A stretch of DNA of 13,540 bases from Actinomycetes bacterium (GTDB taxonomy: Bacteria > Actinomycetota > Actinomycetes > Propionibacteriales > Propionibacteriaceae), in contig JAEWIK010000336.1 of NCBI GenBank assembly GCA_023387135.1, positions 1 to 13,540 on the forward strand, in the 5' to 3' direction. A program made the position numbers and the translations under genes. Positions 1-6,771 of this stretch are shown one piece after another. Each line of letters starts with the position of its first letter. Positions within the stretch are counted from its first letter, which is position 1. The notes beneath the pieces were generated by a model. That model had not been told where the DNA came from. It saw only the letters and a program-made list of their open reading frames with translations, and did no database searches.

Positions 1-16
1 GCGTCGCGGGTGACGC
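1..16 (-). other. small inverted repeat just after sigA
   Basis: Five-base arms GCGTC (1-5) and GACGC (12-16) with a 6-base loop lie directly after the sigA stop codon. This could be the beginning of a transcription terminator that continues outside the window. No T-run is visible inside the window, so the call is weak. Confidence 0.2.
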
Positions 17-17
17 G

Positions 18-1394
18 TCAGTCGAGGTAGTCGCGCAGGACCTGCGAGCGCGACGGGTGCCGCAGCTTCGACATCGTCTTCGACTCGATCTGGCGGATGC
101 GCTCGCGCGTCACGCCGTACACCTTGCCGATCTCGTCCAGCGTCTTCGGCTGCCCGTCGGTGAGGCCGAACCTCATCGACACGACCCCCGCCTCGCGCTC
201 CGACAGGGTGTCGAGGACGTCGTGGAGCTGCTCTTGCAGCAGGGTGAAGTTCACTGCCTCGGCGGGAACCACTGCCTCGGAGTCCTCGATGAGGTCGCCG
301 AACTCGGAGTCGCCGTCCTCGCCCAGGGGCGTGTGCAGGGAGATCGGCTCACGGCCGTACTTCTGCACCTCGACGACCTTCTCCGGCGTCATGTCGAGCT
401 CCTTGGCGAGCTCTTCCGGGGTTGGTTCGCGTCCGAGGTCCTGCAGCATCTGGCGCTGCACGCGGGCAAGCTTGTTGATGACCTCGACCATGTGGACGGG
501 GATGCGGATCGTGCGGGCCTGGTCGGCCATGGCCCGGGTGATCGCCTGCTTGATCCACCAGGTCGCGTACGTCGAGAACTTGTAGCCCTTGGTGTAGTCG
601 AACTTCTCGACGGCGCGGATCAGGCCCAGGTTGCCTTCCTGGATGAGGTCGAGGAAGAGCATGCCGCGCCCGGTGTAGCGCTTCGCGAGCGACACGACAA
701 GGCGGAGGTTGGCCTCCAGCAGGTGGTTCTTGGCACGCCTGCCGTCCTCGGTGATCCACTCGAGGTCGTCGAACTGGGACGGGTCGACGTTCTCGGCCTC
801 GTTGAGGGTCTCCTCGGCGAACAGGCCGGCCTCGATGCGCTTGGCGAGCTGCACCTCCTGCTCGGCGTTCAGCAGCGCGACCTTGCCGATCTGCTTCAGG
901 TAGTCCTTGACGGGGTCGGCGGTGGCGCCCGCCGCGAGCACCTGCTGTTCGGGCTCGTCGGCGTCGTCCGCGTCGCTCAGGCTGAAGCCCTCGTCCTCGG
1001 CGAGTTCCTGCTCGGTCTTCGCCTCTTCGGCGGGCTCGAAGCCGGTGTCGTCGACGTCGTCGAGGCTGCGCTTCTTGCCGCCGACGGTGAGCACGACGTC
1101 GTCGCCCTCACGCTCGAACTTCACGTCGAGATTGCCGGGGGTGAGGACCTCCTCGACGGTGACCTCTTCCTCGGTCTCGAGGAGTTCCTCCTCGTCGCCC
1201 TCCTCGGGCTCGGCCTCGAAGTCTTCGGCGTCGGTCTCCGGGGCCTCGGTGTCCGGGGCCGCAGCGACCTTCAGCCCGCCCCTGCCCCGGGTCTTGGGCT
1301 CGGGGGACGACCCCGCCCGTGACCGCTGCCGCGGAACCGGGGTGGTGACGTCCTCTTCGGAGATTGATGCTGCGGCGCGGGAACGTGGAGACAC
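18..1394 (-). CDS. sigA: RNA polymerase principal sigma factor SigA (RpoD/HrdB type)
   Basis: Group 1 sigma-70 factor that directs core RNA polymerase to housekeeping promoters. The 458-residue product has a charged, acidic N-terminal extension (about 1-155), region 1.2 at 160-176 ([11 protein letters not shown]), region 2 at about 228-300 with the -10-recognition segment around [18 protein letters not shown] (271-288), region 3 at about 300-380, and the region 4.2 helix-turn-helix at about 418-446 ([15 protein letters not shown]). I chose the GTG at 1392-1394 because GAGAGG (1401-1406 on the plus strand, read in reverse) sits 6 bases upstream. An in-frame GTG at 1427 is possible but has no ribosome binding site of its own. 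The gene is divergent from the peptidase at 1517. The extended N-terminus and perfect core motifs separate it from the shorter paralogue at 3871-4821. The family call is firm. Confidence 0.96.
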   Translation of the reverse strand: MSPRSRAAASISEEDVTTPVPRQRSRAGSSPEPKTRGRGGLKVAAAPDTEAPETDAEDFEAEPEEGDEEELLETEEEVTVEEVLTPGNLDVKFEREGDDVVLTVGGKKRSLDDVDDTGFEPAEEAKTEQELAEDEGFSLSDADDADEPEQQVLAAGATADPVKDYLKQIGKVALLNAEQEVQLAKRIEAGLFAEETLNEAENVDPSQFDDLEWITEDGRRAKNHLLEANLRLVVSLAKRYTGRGMLFLDLIQEGNLGLIRAVEKFDYTKGYKFSTYATWWIKQAITRAMADQARTIRIPVHMVEVINKLARVQRQMLQDLGREPTPEELAKELDMTPEKVVEVQKYGREPISLHTPLGEDGDSEFGDLIEDSEAVVPAEAVNFTLLQEQLHDVLDTLSEREAGVVSMRFGLTDGQPKTLDEIGKVYGVTRERIRQIESKTMSKLRHPSRSQVLRDYLD

Positions 1395-1427
1395 TGGCAA
1401 CCTCTCAGTGACAGATTCAGGGCGCAC

Positions 1428-1444
1428 GACAACCGGGAGTTGTC
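1428..1444. repeat. perfect inverted repeat in the sigA leader region
   Basis: GACAAC-CGGGA-GTTGTC is a perfect 6-5-6 inverted repeat lying 34 to 50 bases upstream of the chosen sigA start. It could be an operator or, if the candidate promoter upstream is right, a small hairpin in the sigA 5' untranslated region. The right arm contains the reverse complement of TTGACA. Confidence 0.4.
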
Positions 1445-1456
1445 AACGCGTCGACC

Positions 1457-1485
1457 ATTGTGCCACGCCCGGCCAAGCCACCAAA
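1457..1485 (-). promoter_or_regulatory. candidate sigA promoter
   Basis: Read on the minus strand, TTTGGT (1480-1485) and CACAAT (1457-1462) are separated by 17 bases, a reasonable sigma-70 arrangement for a GC-rich actinobacterium. Transcription would begin near 1450 and give a leader of roughly 55 bases containing the 1428-1444 inverted repeat. This is inferred from pattern only. Confidence 0.35.
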
Positions 1486-1501
1486 GTCGAGCCGCACCCT
1501 C

Positions 1502-1516
1502 TAGGCTTGCTCCGCT
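1502..1516 (+). promoter_or_regulatory. candidate leaderless promoter of the oligopeptidase gene
   Basis: A -10-like TAGGCT (1502-1507) ends 9 bases before the ATG at 1517, and no Shine-Dalgarno sequence is present. This TAnnnT-N9-ATG arrangement is typical of leaderless actinobacterial transcripts, where transcription starts at or within a few bases of the start codon. No clear -35 is seen. Confidence 0.4.
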
Positions 1517-3655
1517 ATGCAGAATGCGTCACTCACCCCGCCGGTCGCCCCGCGCCGCGCCTATCGGCGGGAGGTCCACGGCGACATCGTCGACGATCCC
1601 TACGCCTGGATGCGCGACAAGTCGGATCCCGAGTTCCTCGACTACCTCCAGGCCGAGAACGCCTACGCCGACCAGGTGACGGCGCAGCAGGCCGATCTCG
1701 CCCGGGCCATCTACGACGACATCGACTCCCGCACCCAGCAGACCGACCTGAGCGTGCCCGAGTTCCTGCGCCACAGCGACGGCCGCTGCTTCTGGTACTA
1801 CGCCCGCACCACCAAGGGTCTCGACTACCCGAGCTTCCACAGGCTGCCGGCGACCGGCCGCGACGCCATTCCCGAACCGGTTCCCGGCGTCCCGCTGCCC
1901 GGCGAGGAACTGCTGCTCGACTGCAACGAACTGGCTGTCGGCGAGTCCTTCTTCGCCCTCGGCACCTTCGAGGTGTCCCCGGACGGAAACCTGCTCGCCT
2001 ACGCGGTCGACACCAGCGGCGACGAGCGCTACACCTGCCGCTTCCTCGACCTGCGCACCCGTGAGGCGCTCGCCGACGAACTGCCCGACATCGGCTCCGG
2101 CGGCTGCTGGGCGGGTGACACGGCGTTCTGCTACGTGACCATGGACGACGCGTGGCGCCCCGACACCGCCCACCGTCACATCCTCGGAGCCGAGTCCGAC
2201 ACTGTCCTCCACCACGAGCCCGACGAGAGGTTCTGGCTGGGGGTCGACGAATCCCGCGACCACCGCTGGGTGATCCTGTCGATCGGCAGCAAGACCACCA
2301 GCGAGGTCATGCTGCTGGCCGCCGACGACCTCACCGGGCTTCCCCGCGTGGTGACGCCGCGCCGGCAGGGCATCGAGTACGACGTGGAGGTGGCCTCCGA
2401 CAGGCTGTTCATCGTCCACAACGACGGCGCACCCGACTTCGCGCTCGCCCAGGCGCCCCTCGACGCAAGCTCCGCCGAGCAGTGGCTGCCGGTGTGGCAG
2501 GGCGAGCCCGGCGTCCGCCTGCTCGGGGTCTCCGCCTACGACGCCGCGCTCGTCGTCAGCCTGCGGCGCGAAGGCCTCTCCCGCGTCGTGGTGCACCAGG
2601 TCAGCGCGGACGGCGTCCTCGACGCCGGCCGGGAACTCGGCTTCGACGAGCCCCTCTTCCACCTCGACGCCGACGGCTCCGAGGACGCCGACACCGACAG
2701 GATCAGGCTGTCGTACCAGTCGATGGTCACTCCCGAGCAGATCATCGAGTACCGCCTGGACACCGGCGAGCAGCGGGTGCTGAAGCGCCGTCCGGTGCTC
2801 GACCACCCCGTCCGCGGCGGCTACGTCCCCACCGACTACGTGCAGCGGCGGGAATGGGCGACCGCCGAGGACGGCACCCGCATCCCGATCTCGCTGGTGT
2901 ACCGGGCCGACACCCCGCTCGACGGTTCGGCAGGGTGCGTGCTCTACGGCTACGGCGCCTACGAGGTGAGCATCTCCCCCACCTTCTCGGTGGCGCGGCT
3001 GAGCCTGCTGGACCGCGGCTACGTCTATGCCATCGCCCACGTCAGGGGCGGCGGCGAGCTCGGCAGGTCGTGGTACGACGACGGCAAGCTGGCCGCCAAG
3101 CACAACACCTTCACCGACTTCGTTGCCTGCGCCAGGCACCTCGTCGAGGCCGGCTACACCTCGCACGACCGGCTGGCCGCCGAGGGCGGCAGCGCCGGCG
3201 GGCTGCTGCTGGGGGCCGCGCTCAACCTCGCGCCGGAGGCGTTCGCCGCCGTCCACGCGGCAGTCCCGTTCGTCGACGCGCTGACCACGATCCTCGATCC
3301 CGACCTGCCGCTCACCGTCGTCGAGTGGGAGGAGTGGGGCGACCCGCTGCACGACGCGGAGGCCTACTTCAGGATGAAGGGCTACTCGCCCTACGAGAAC
3401 ATCCGCCCCGTGCGCTACCCCGCCGTCCTCGTCACGACGAGCGTCAACGACACCCGCGTCGAGGTGACCGAGCCCGCCAAGTGGGTGGCCCGGCTGCGCC
3501 ACGACACCGGCGCAGCCGAGAACGTCGTGCTCAAGACCGAGATGGTGGCGGGCCACGGCGGCGTCTCGGGCAGGTACGCGGCCTGGCGGGACACTGCCTT
3601 CGAACTCGCCTGGCTGGTGTGGCACACCGGCGGCGCATCGCTCCCGCCGGCGTGA
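1517..3655 (+). CDS. ptrB: oligopeptidase B-like serine peptidase (S9A, prolyl oligopeptidase family)
   Basis: Predicted cytosolic serine peptidase of family S9A that cuts short peptides, probably after basic residues. The product is 712 residues (E. coli oligopeptidase B is about 686). An N-terminal beta-propeller region (about 1-440) gates an alpha/beta-hydrolase domain (about 445-712). The catalytic triad is visible as Ser559 in GGSAGG, Asp645 in VNDTRVEV and His680 in GHGGVSGRY. Glu603 and Glu605 in EWEEWG lie 44 and 46 residues after the serine, as do the P1-specificity glutamates of oligopeptidase B (576/578 against Ser532). The positions matching the P2-specificity aspartates 460/462 are Ser487 and Thr489, so a preference for dibasic sites is doubtful. 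No signal peptide is seen. The ATG at 1517 has no ribosome binding site and may be leaderless. The gene lies between two sigma-factor genes with no obvious functional link. Confidence 0.92.
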   Translation: MQNASLTPPVAPRRAYRREVHGDIVDDPYAWMRDKSDPEFLDYLQAENAYADQVTAQQADLARAIYDDIDSRTQQTDLSVPEFLRHSDGRCFWYYARTTKGLDYPSFHRLPATGRDAIPEPVPGVPLPGEELLLDCNELAVGESFFALGTFEVSPDGNLLAYAVDTSGDERYTCRFLDLRTREALADELPDIGSGGCWAGDTAFCYVTMDDAWRPDTAHRHILGAESDTVLHHEPDERFWLGVDESRDHRWVILSIGSKTTSEVMLLAADDLTGLPRVVTPRRQGIEYDVEVASDRLFIVHNDGAPDFALAQAPLDASSAEQWLPVWQGEPGVRLLGVSAYDAALVVSLRREGLSRVVVHQVSADGVLDAGRELGFDEPLFHLDADGSEDADTDRIRLSYQSMVTPEQIIEYRLDTGEQRVLKRRPVLDHPVRGGYVPTDYVQRREWATAEDGTRIPISLVYRADTPLDGSAGCVLYGYGAYEVSISPTFSVARLSLLDRGYVYAIAHVRGGGELGRSWYDDGKLAAKHNTFTDFVACARHLVEAGYTSHDRLAAEGGSAGGLLLGAALNLAPEAFAAVHAAVPFVDALTTILDPDLPLTVVEWEEWGDPLHDAEAYFRMKGYSPYENIRPVRYPAVLVTTSVNDTRVEVTEPAKWVARLRHDTGAAENVVLKTEMVAGHGGVSGRYAAWRDTAFELAWLVWHTGGASLPPA

Positions 3656-3732
3656 TTGAGACACCCCCGGGCGGGGAAAACTGATTCCTGAGAGAGTTCC
3701 CAGCCCAACCTGAGCGCGTGCTGAGCGTGGGT

Positions 3733-3752
3733 CGCCCCACGGTAGCGGGGCG
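3733..3752. repeat. inverted repeat, possible hairpin
   Basis: CGCCCC (3733-3738) pairs perfectly with GGGGCG (3747-3752) across an 8-base loop. It could be a weak terminator for the upstream peptidase or a leader hairpin of sigB. There is no T-run after it. Confidence 0.35.
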
Positions 3753-3790
3753 TATCAGACCACGGTCTCGGATTGCCCTTCGGGGGTGGT

Positions 3791-3814
3791 ATCAGGGTCA
3801 ATCAGGGGCCCTGA
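3791..3814. repeat. paired ATCAGGG repeats with palindrome, possible operator
   Basis: ATCAGGG occurs at 3791-3797 and again at 3801-3807, 10 bases apart (about one helical turn). The second copy forms the perfect 13-base palindrome TCAGGGGCCCTGA (3802-3814). The arrangement looks like a binding site for a dimeric regulator. No known regulator is recognised from the motif. Confidence 0.35.
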
Positions 3815-3870
3815 CGGGCACAAATCGGCGTCGAAAGTCGTTGTACTGGTGCCGAGCGAAAGGAAGTGTC

Positions 3871-4821
3871 TTGATTTCTACCGCACATCGTGTCCGCCTC
3901 AACGACGGCATCGACGGCAAGGATGCCGTGGGTCTCTACCTCGACGGCATCGCCAAGACGCCGCTGCTGACAGCAGAGGAAGAGGTGGAACTCGCCCGTA
4001 CCATCGAGGCCGGCCAGTACGCCCGCGCCATTCTCGAGGATAGGCTCACCGATCAAGAGGCGGAGCTCCGCCGGGTCGAGGCCACCCCCGAGGAGCTCGA
4101 AGAGCTCGCCGAACAGGGCGACCTCGCCATGCAGCGCTTCATCACGGCGAACCTGAGGCTCGTCGTCTCGGTGGCCCGCAAGTACGGCCGCGCCCAGATG
4201 CCCCTGCTCGACCTCGTGCAGGAGGGCAACACCGGGCTCATCCGCGCCGTCGAGAAGTTCGACTTCACCAAGGGCTTCAAGTTCTCGACCTATGCCACCT
4301 GGTGGGTCAGGCAGTCGATCTCCCGCGGCATCGCCCAGCAGGGCAGGATCGTGAGGCTCCCGGTCCACGTGGCCGAGCAGGTCAACCAGGTCGCGGCGGT
4401 GCGCCGCACGCTGGAGCGCCGTCTCGGACGTGAGCCCGAACTCAGCGAGATCGCCTCCGAACTGGAGATCCCCGAGGAGCAGATCATCGACCTGCTGCGC
4501 CTGTCCCGCGACCACGTCAGCCTCGACGCGCCCGTGGAAGAGGACGGGGACACCGCCCTCGGCGACCTGCGCGCCCGCGAGATGTCGCCGGGGCCCGACG
4601 AGATGGTGCTGGACGCCGAGGACCGTAAGCGGCTGGAGGCCATGCTCTCCACCCTCGACGACCGTTCCGCGGACGTGGTGCGCCGCCGGTACGGCCTGCT
4701 CGACGGCCGCCAGGCGAAGCTCTCGGACATCGCCGCCATCTGGGGCATCACGGCCGAGCGCGTCCGCCAGATCGAACGGCACGCGATCAGCAAGCTCCGC
4801 CTCTCCGAGGACGCCGCCTGA
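3871..4821 (+). CDS. sigB: group 2 sigma-70 factor, SigB-like
   Basis: Non-essential-type sigma-70 paralogue, expected to serve stress or stationary-phase promoters that resemble those of SigA. The 316-residue product lacks the long acidic N-terminus of SigA. It has region 1.2 at about 18-31 (DAVGLYLDGIAKTP), region 2 at about 93-165 with [18 protein letters not shown] (136-153), region 3 at about 165-245, and the region 4.2 helix-turn-helix at about 284-310 (ERVRQIERHAISKLR). I chose the TTG at 3871 because AAAGGA (3859-3864) lies 6 bases upstream and the family similarity begins just after it. No ATG or GTG in this frame fits as well. Transcription ends at the hairpin at 4870-4906. In mycobacteria and corynebacteria sigB is followed by a DtxR/IdeR gene; here it is not. 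Confidence 0.93.
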   Translation: MISTAHRVRLNDGIDGKDAVGLYLDGIAKTPLLTAEEEVELARTIEAGQYARAILEDRLTDQEAELRRVEATPEELEELAEQGDLAMQRFITANLRLVVSVARKYGRAQMPLLDLVQEGNTGLIRAVEKFDFTKGFKFSTYATWWVRQSISRGIAQQGRIVRLPVHVAEQVNQVAAVRRTLERRLGREPELSEIASELEIPEEQIIDLLRLSRDHVSLDAPVEEDGDTALGDLRAREMSPGPDEMVLDAEDRKRLEAMLSTLDDRSADVVRRRYGLLDGRQAKLSDIAAIWGITAERVRQIERHAISKLRLSEDAA

Positions 4822-4846
4822 CGGAGAGCCCCTTCCCCGAGGGGAA
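4801..4846. repeat. two inverted repeats at the 3' end of sigB
   Basis: CTCTCCG (4801-4807) and CGGAGAG (4822-4828) form a 7-base perfect inverted repeat that straddles the sigB stop codon. Immediately after, TTCCCC-GA-GGGGAA (4833-4846) is a second perfect repeat. Both precede the main terminator hairpin and may fold in the mRNA tail, possibly protecting it or pausing polymerase. Confidence 0.4.
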
Positions 4847-4869
4847 CCACAGACGCGAGGCAAGCGGTG

Positions 4870-4906
4870 AAAGGCGCCCTGCAGGACATCCTGCGGGGCG
4901 CCTTTT
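4870..4906. terminator. strong intrinsic terminator between convergent sigB and tesB
   Basis: The left arm (about 4870-4885, AAAGGCGCCCTGCAGG) pairs with the right arm (4890-4905), with one G-T wobble and a 4-base ACAT loop (4886-4889). Four T residues (4903-4906) follow on the plus strand, and A residues before the left arm supply a short T-run on the minus strand. It can therefore stop transcription from both sigB and tesB, whose ends lie at 4821 and 4916. Confidence 0.88.
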
Positions 4907-4915
4907 GCGTCCGGG

Positions 4916-5791
4916 TCAGCCCGCGACGGCGCTGGGGTCGAGGATCCTGATCAGGCCCTCCTGGGCGCAGGAGGCGACGAGTTGGCCGCCGGAGAAGAGC
5001 CTGCCGAAGGAGAAGCCGAGGCCCGCCGAGGCCGACGGCGACACCTGGTCGTAGAGCAGCCAGGAGTCAGCCCTGGCGGGGCGGTGGAACCACATCGAGT
5101 GGTTGATGGACGCCGCCACCATGCCGGGGCCGGCGAACTCGACGGGGTGCGGCACCGTGCTGACGGCGAGCAGCGTGAGGTCGCTCAGGTAGGCCAGCAC
5201 CGCCTGGTGCAGCCGCGGGTCACCGGGCAGTTGGCTGCCCACCCTGACCCACACCTTCATCGCGGCGTCGTTCTCCGGGCGCCCGTCGAGGGTGCTCGTG
5301 TCGGAGGCGAACCGCGTCTCCAACACCCCCCACTCCTTCTGCCACGCCTCGGCGGTCCTGCGCGAACGGGAACCCAGCACCTCCGACAGCGGCGGGCAGT
5401 CCTCGGGTCGCGGGACTCCCGCGGGCGCGGAGTCGGCGTGGTTGAGGCCCGGCTCGAGCAGGTGGAACGAACACTCCATCGAGAAGATGGTGCGGCCCGT
5501 CTGGCTGGCCACCACGCGCCGGGTCGAGAAGCTGCGCCCGTCGCGGATCCCCTCGATCCGGTACGAGATCGGGATGCCGAACTCCCCCGCCCGCAGGAAG
5601 TAGGCGGCGAAGGAGTGGGCGATGCGCTCGTCAGGAACCGTCTCGTAGGCGGCCATCAGCGCCTGGGCGAGCACCTGCCCGCCGAACACGCGCTGCCGCT
5701 GCGAGGATTCGTCGGCAGCGCCGACGAACTCGAACTCCCCCGTCTGGTCGAGTTCCAGCAGGTCGAGAAGCTGGTCGATCCGCTCAGGCAT
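4916..5791 (-). CDS. tesB: acyl-CoA thioesterase II (TesB)
   Basis: Hydrolyses acyl-CoA to free fatty acid and CoA in the cytosol; the family takes medium- and long-chain substrates. The 291-residue product matches the double hot-dog TesB layout over its whole length (E. coli TesB is about 286). N-terminal half: VFGGQVLAQAL (about 35-45), the RDGRSFSTRRV motif (about 83-93). C-terminal half: YLSDLTLL, ASINHSMWFHRP and AQEGLIRIL. The catalytic residues known from E. coli (Asp204, Thr228, Gln278) correspond to Asp204, Ser228 and Gln277; the serine is a conservative change. The ATG at 5791 has a weak GGTGG-like site upstream. It begins 14 bp after the PAC2 gene and is probably translated from the same mRNA. 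It ends at the terminator shared with sigB. Confidence 0.93.
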   Translation of the reverse strand: MPERIDQLLDLLELDQTGEFEFVGAADESSQRQRVFGGQVLAQALMAAYETVPDERIAHSFAAYFLRAGEFGIPISYRIEGIRDGRSFSTRRVVASQTGRTIFSMECSFHLLEPGLNHADSAPAGVPRPEDCPPLSEVLGSRSRRTAEAWQKEWGVLETRFASDTSTLDGRPENDAAMKVWVRVGSQLPGDPRLHQAVLAYLSDLTLLAVSTVPHPVEFAGPGMVAASINHSMWFHRPARADSWLLYDQVSPSASAGLGFSFGRLFSGGQLVASCAQEGLIRILDPSAVAG

Positions 5792-5805
5792 CCGCCACCC
5801 GCCGG

Positions 5806-6714
5806 TCAGCGGGTCGGGAAGTCGGGCGGGTCCTGCTCAGCTAGGAAACGCTCCACCGCCGCACCGATCTCGTCGGCGGTCGGCACCCTGGGAGTGTCGT
5901 TGACCCGCAGTTGGTCGTACTGCTCCTCCAGCGCCGCCACCACGGCGGGGAACTCGGCGTCGTCGGCGGTCTCGCTGGCGATGGTCGCCAGGTTCGCCGC
6001 CACGCGCTCCTCCAGTTCGTCCATGGGGATCGACAGCCCGCCCACGTCGGCGGCTCGTCGCAGGACGGCGGCCGTCGCCTGCGGGAACGTGGCCTGCGCC
6101 AGGTAGTGCGGCACATGCGCGACGAACCCGCGTCCGTCGAGGCCGGCCTCACCCGCGCGGAACTCGAGCATGTGCGAGAAACTGCCCGGGAGCTGCACCC
6201 TGTCGATCCACATCGGGTTGCCGCTGGCGAGGTTCGGGTCCGTCGCGTGCGCAGTGACCAGCGTCGGACGGGTGTGAGGCACCGCCATCGGCACGCCGCT
6301 CACGGCGATCAGGCTCGACACCCCCGCCTGCTCGGCGAGGCCGAGGACCGCCGCACACGTGCGGTTCCACTGGGTGTCGGGCTCCGGCCCGGTGAACAGC
6401 AGGAACGGCTTGTCGTGGGCGTCCAGCAGCCTGTAGAGCACCAGCGAGTAGTCGGTCATCGAGACCCAGTGGTTGGTGTCGAACACCATCTGCGGCCGGC
6501 GCGACCTGTAGTCGTGGAGCTGGTCGTGGTCGAACTCGGCGAGGATCTCGTGCTCGCACTGTTCGAGCAGGTAGCGGCTCGTGCCGTGGACCACCGAGCC
6601 CGCGTCGATGTACCCGTCCAGCAGGTGGAACATGACGTGATACTCACCTGTCAGGGAGTCGAGGACCTCCTGGTCGAGGGTGTACAGCGTCTTCGGATCC
6701 AGCACGCCTGCCAC
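5806..6714 (-). CDS. PAC2 family protein (proteasome-assembly-chaperone-like)
   Basis: Member of the actinobacterial PAC2 family, named after eukaryotic proteasome assembly chaperones and represented in M. tuberculosis by Rv2125 and Rv2714. The biochemical role is unknown. Family-like stretches include LLDGYIDAGSVV, VFDTNHWVSMTDY, FLLFTGPEPDTQW, LIAVSGVPMAVPHTRP, and the C-terminal PHYLAQATFPQATAAVL followed by an acidic helical tail. No membrane segment or signal peptide is seen. The start is uncertain. The frame opens with TTG at 6726, but GAGGGG (6727-6732) touches it; I prefer the GTG at 6712-6714, which that site precedes by 12 bases. A GTG at 6705 is also possible. The neighbourhood near sigB resembles that of Rv2714. 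It lies 57 bp after hrpA and 14 bp before tesB. Confidence 0.82.
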   Translation of the reverse strand: MAGVLDPKTLYTLDQEVLDSLTGEYHVMFHLLDGYIDAGSVVHGTSRYLLEQCEHEILAEFDHDQLHDYRSRRPQMVFDTNHWVSMTDYSLVLYRLLDAHDKPFLLFTGPEPDTQWNRTCAAVLGLAEQAGVSSLIAVSGVPMAVPHTRPTLVTAHATDPNLASGNPMWIDRVQLPGSFSHMLEFRAGEAGLDGRGFVAHVPHYLAQATFPQATAAVLRRAADVGGLSIPMDELEERVAANLATIASETADDAEFPAVVAALEEQYDQLRVNDTPRVPTADEIGAAVERFLAEQDPPDFPTR

Positions 6715-6771
6715 GATACAGGCCAACCCCTCGCGGGAACCGTGACGACCGCCGCCGAGCGCTGTGTCCCG

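Larger units (their letters stand above)
3656..3870. promoter_or_regulatory. repeat-rich gap upstream of sigB
   Basis: This 215-bp stretch holds no convincing gene; the sigB frame stays open back to a GTG at 3718 but that extension has no family similarity I recognise. It carries several symmetric elements: a GC hairpin at 3733-3752, AGACC-AC-GGTCT at 3757-3768, and ATCAGGG repeats plus a palindrome at 3791-3814. An ECF-like pair, GGGGAA (3673-3678) and GTT (3696-3698), is spaced 17 bases. No strong T-rich terminator for the peptidase is seen, so some readthrough into sigB is possible. This is probably the sigB control region. Confidence 0.5.

Noticed and set aside
1441..1446. Perfect TTGACA (minus strand) as the sigA -35 element
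   Set aside because: At 16 to 19 bases downstream there is no acceptable -10 (17 bases gives GCCCTG). The hexamer is better explained as part of the 1428-1444 inverted repeat.
1529..3664. A 711-codon open frame on the minus strand
   Set aside because: It is antisense to the oligopeptidase gene, which has a complete catalytic triad. The predicted protein has no recognisable motif.
2152..3684. A 510-codon open frame on the plus strand
   Set aside because: It is an arginine- and proline-rich shifted frame inside the oligopeptidase gene.
3718..3870. N-terminal extension of SigB from a GTG at 3718
   Set aside because: There is no ribosome site for it, the extra residues are unlike sigma factors, and the TTG at 3871 has a good site upstream.
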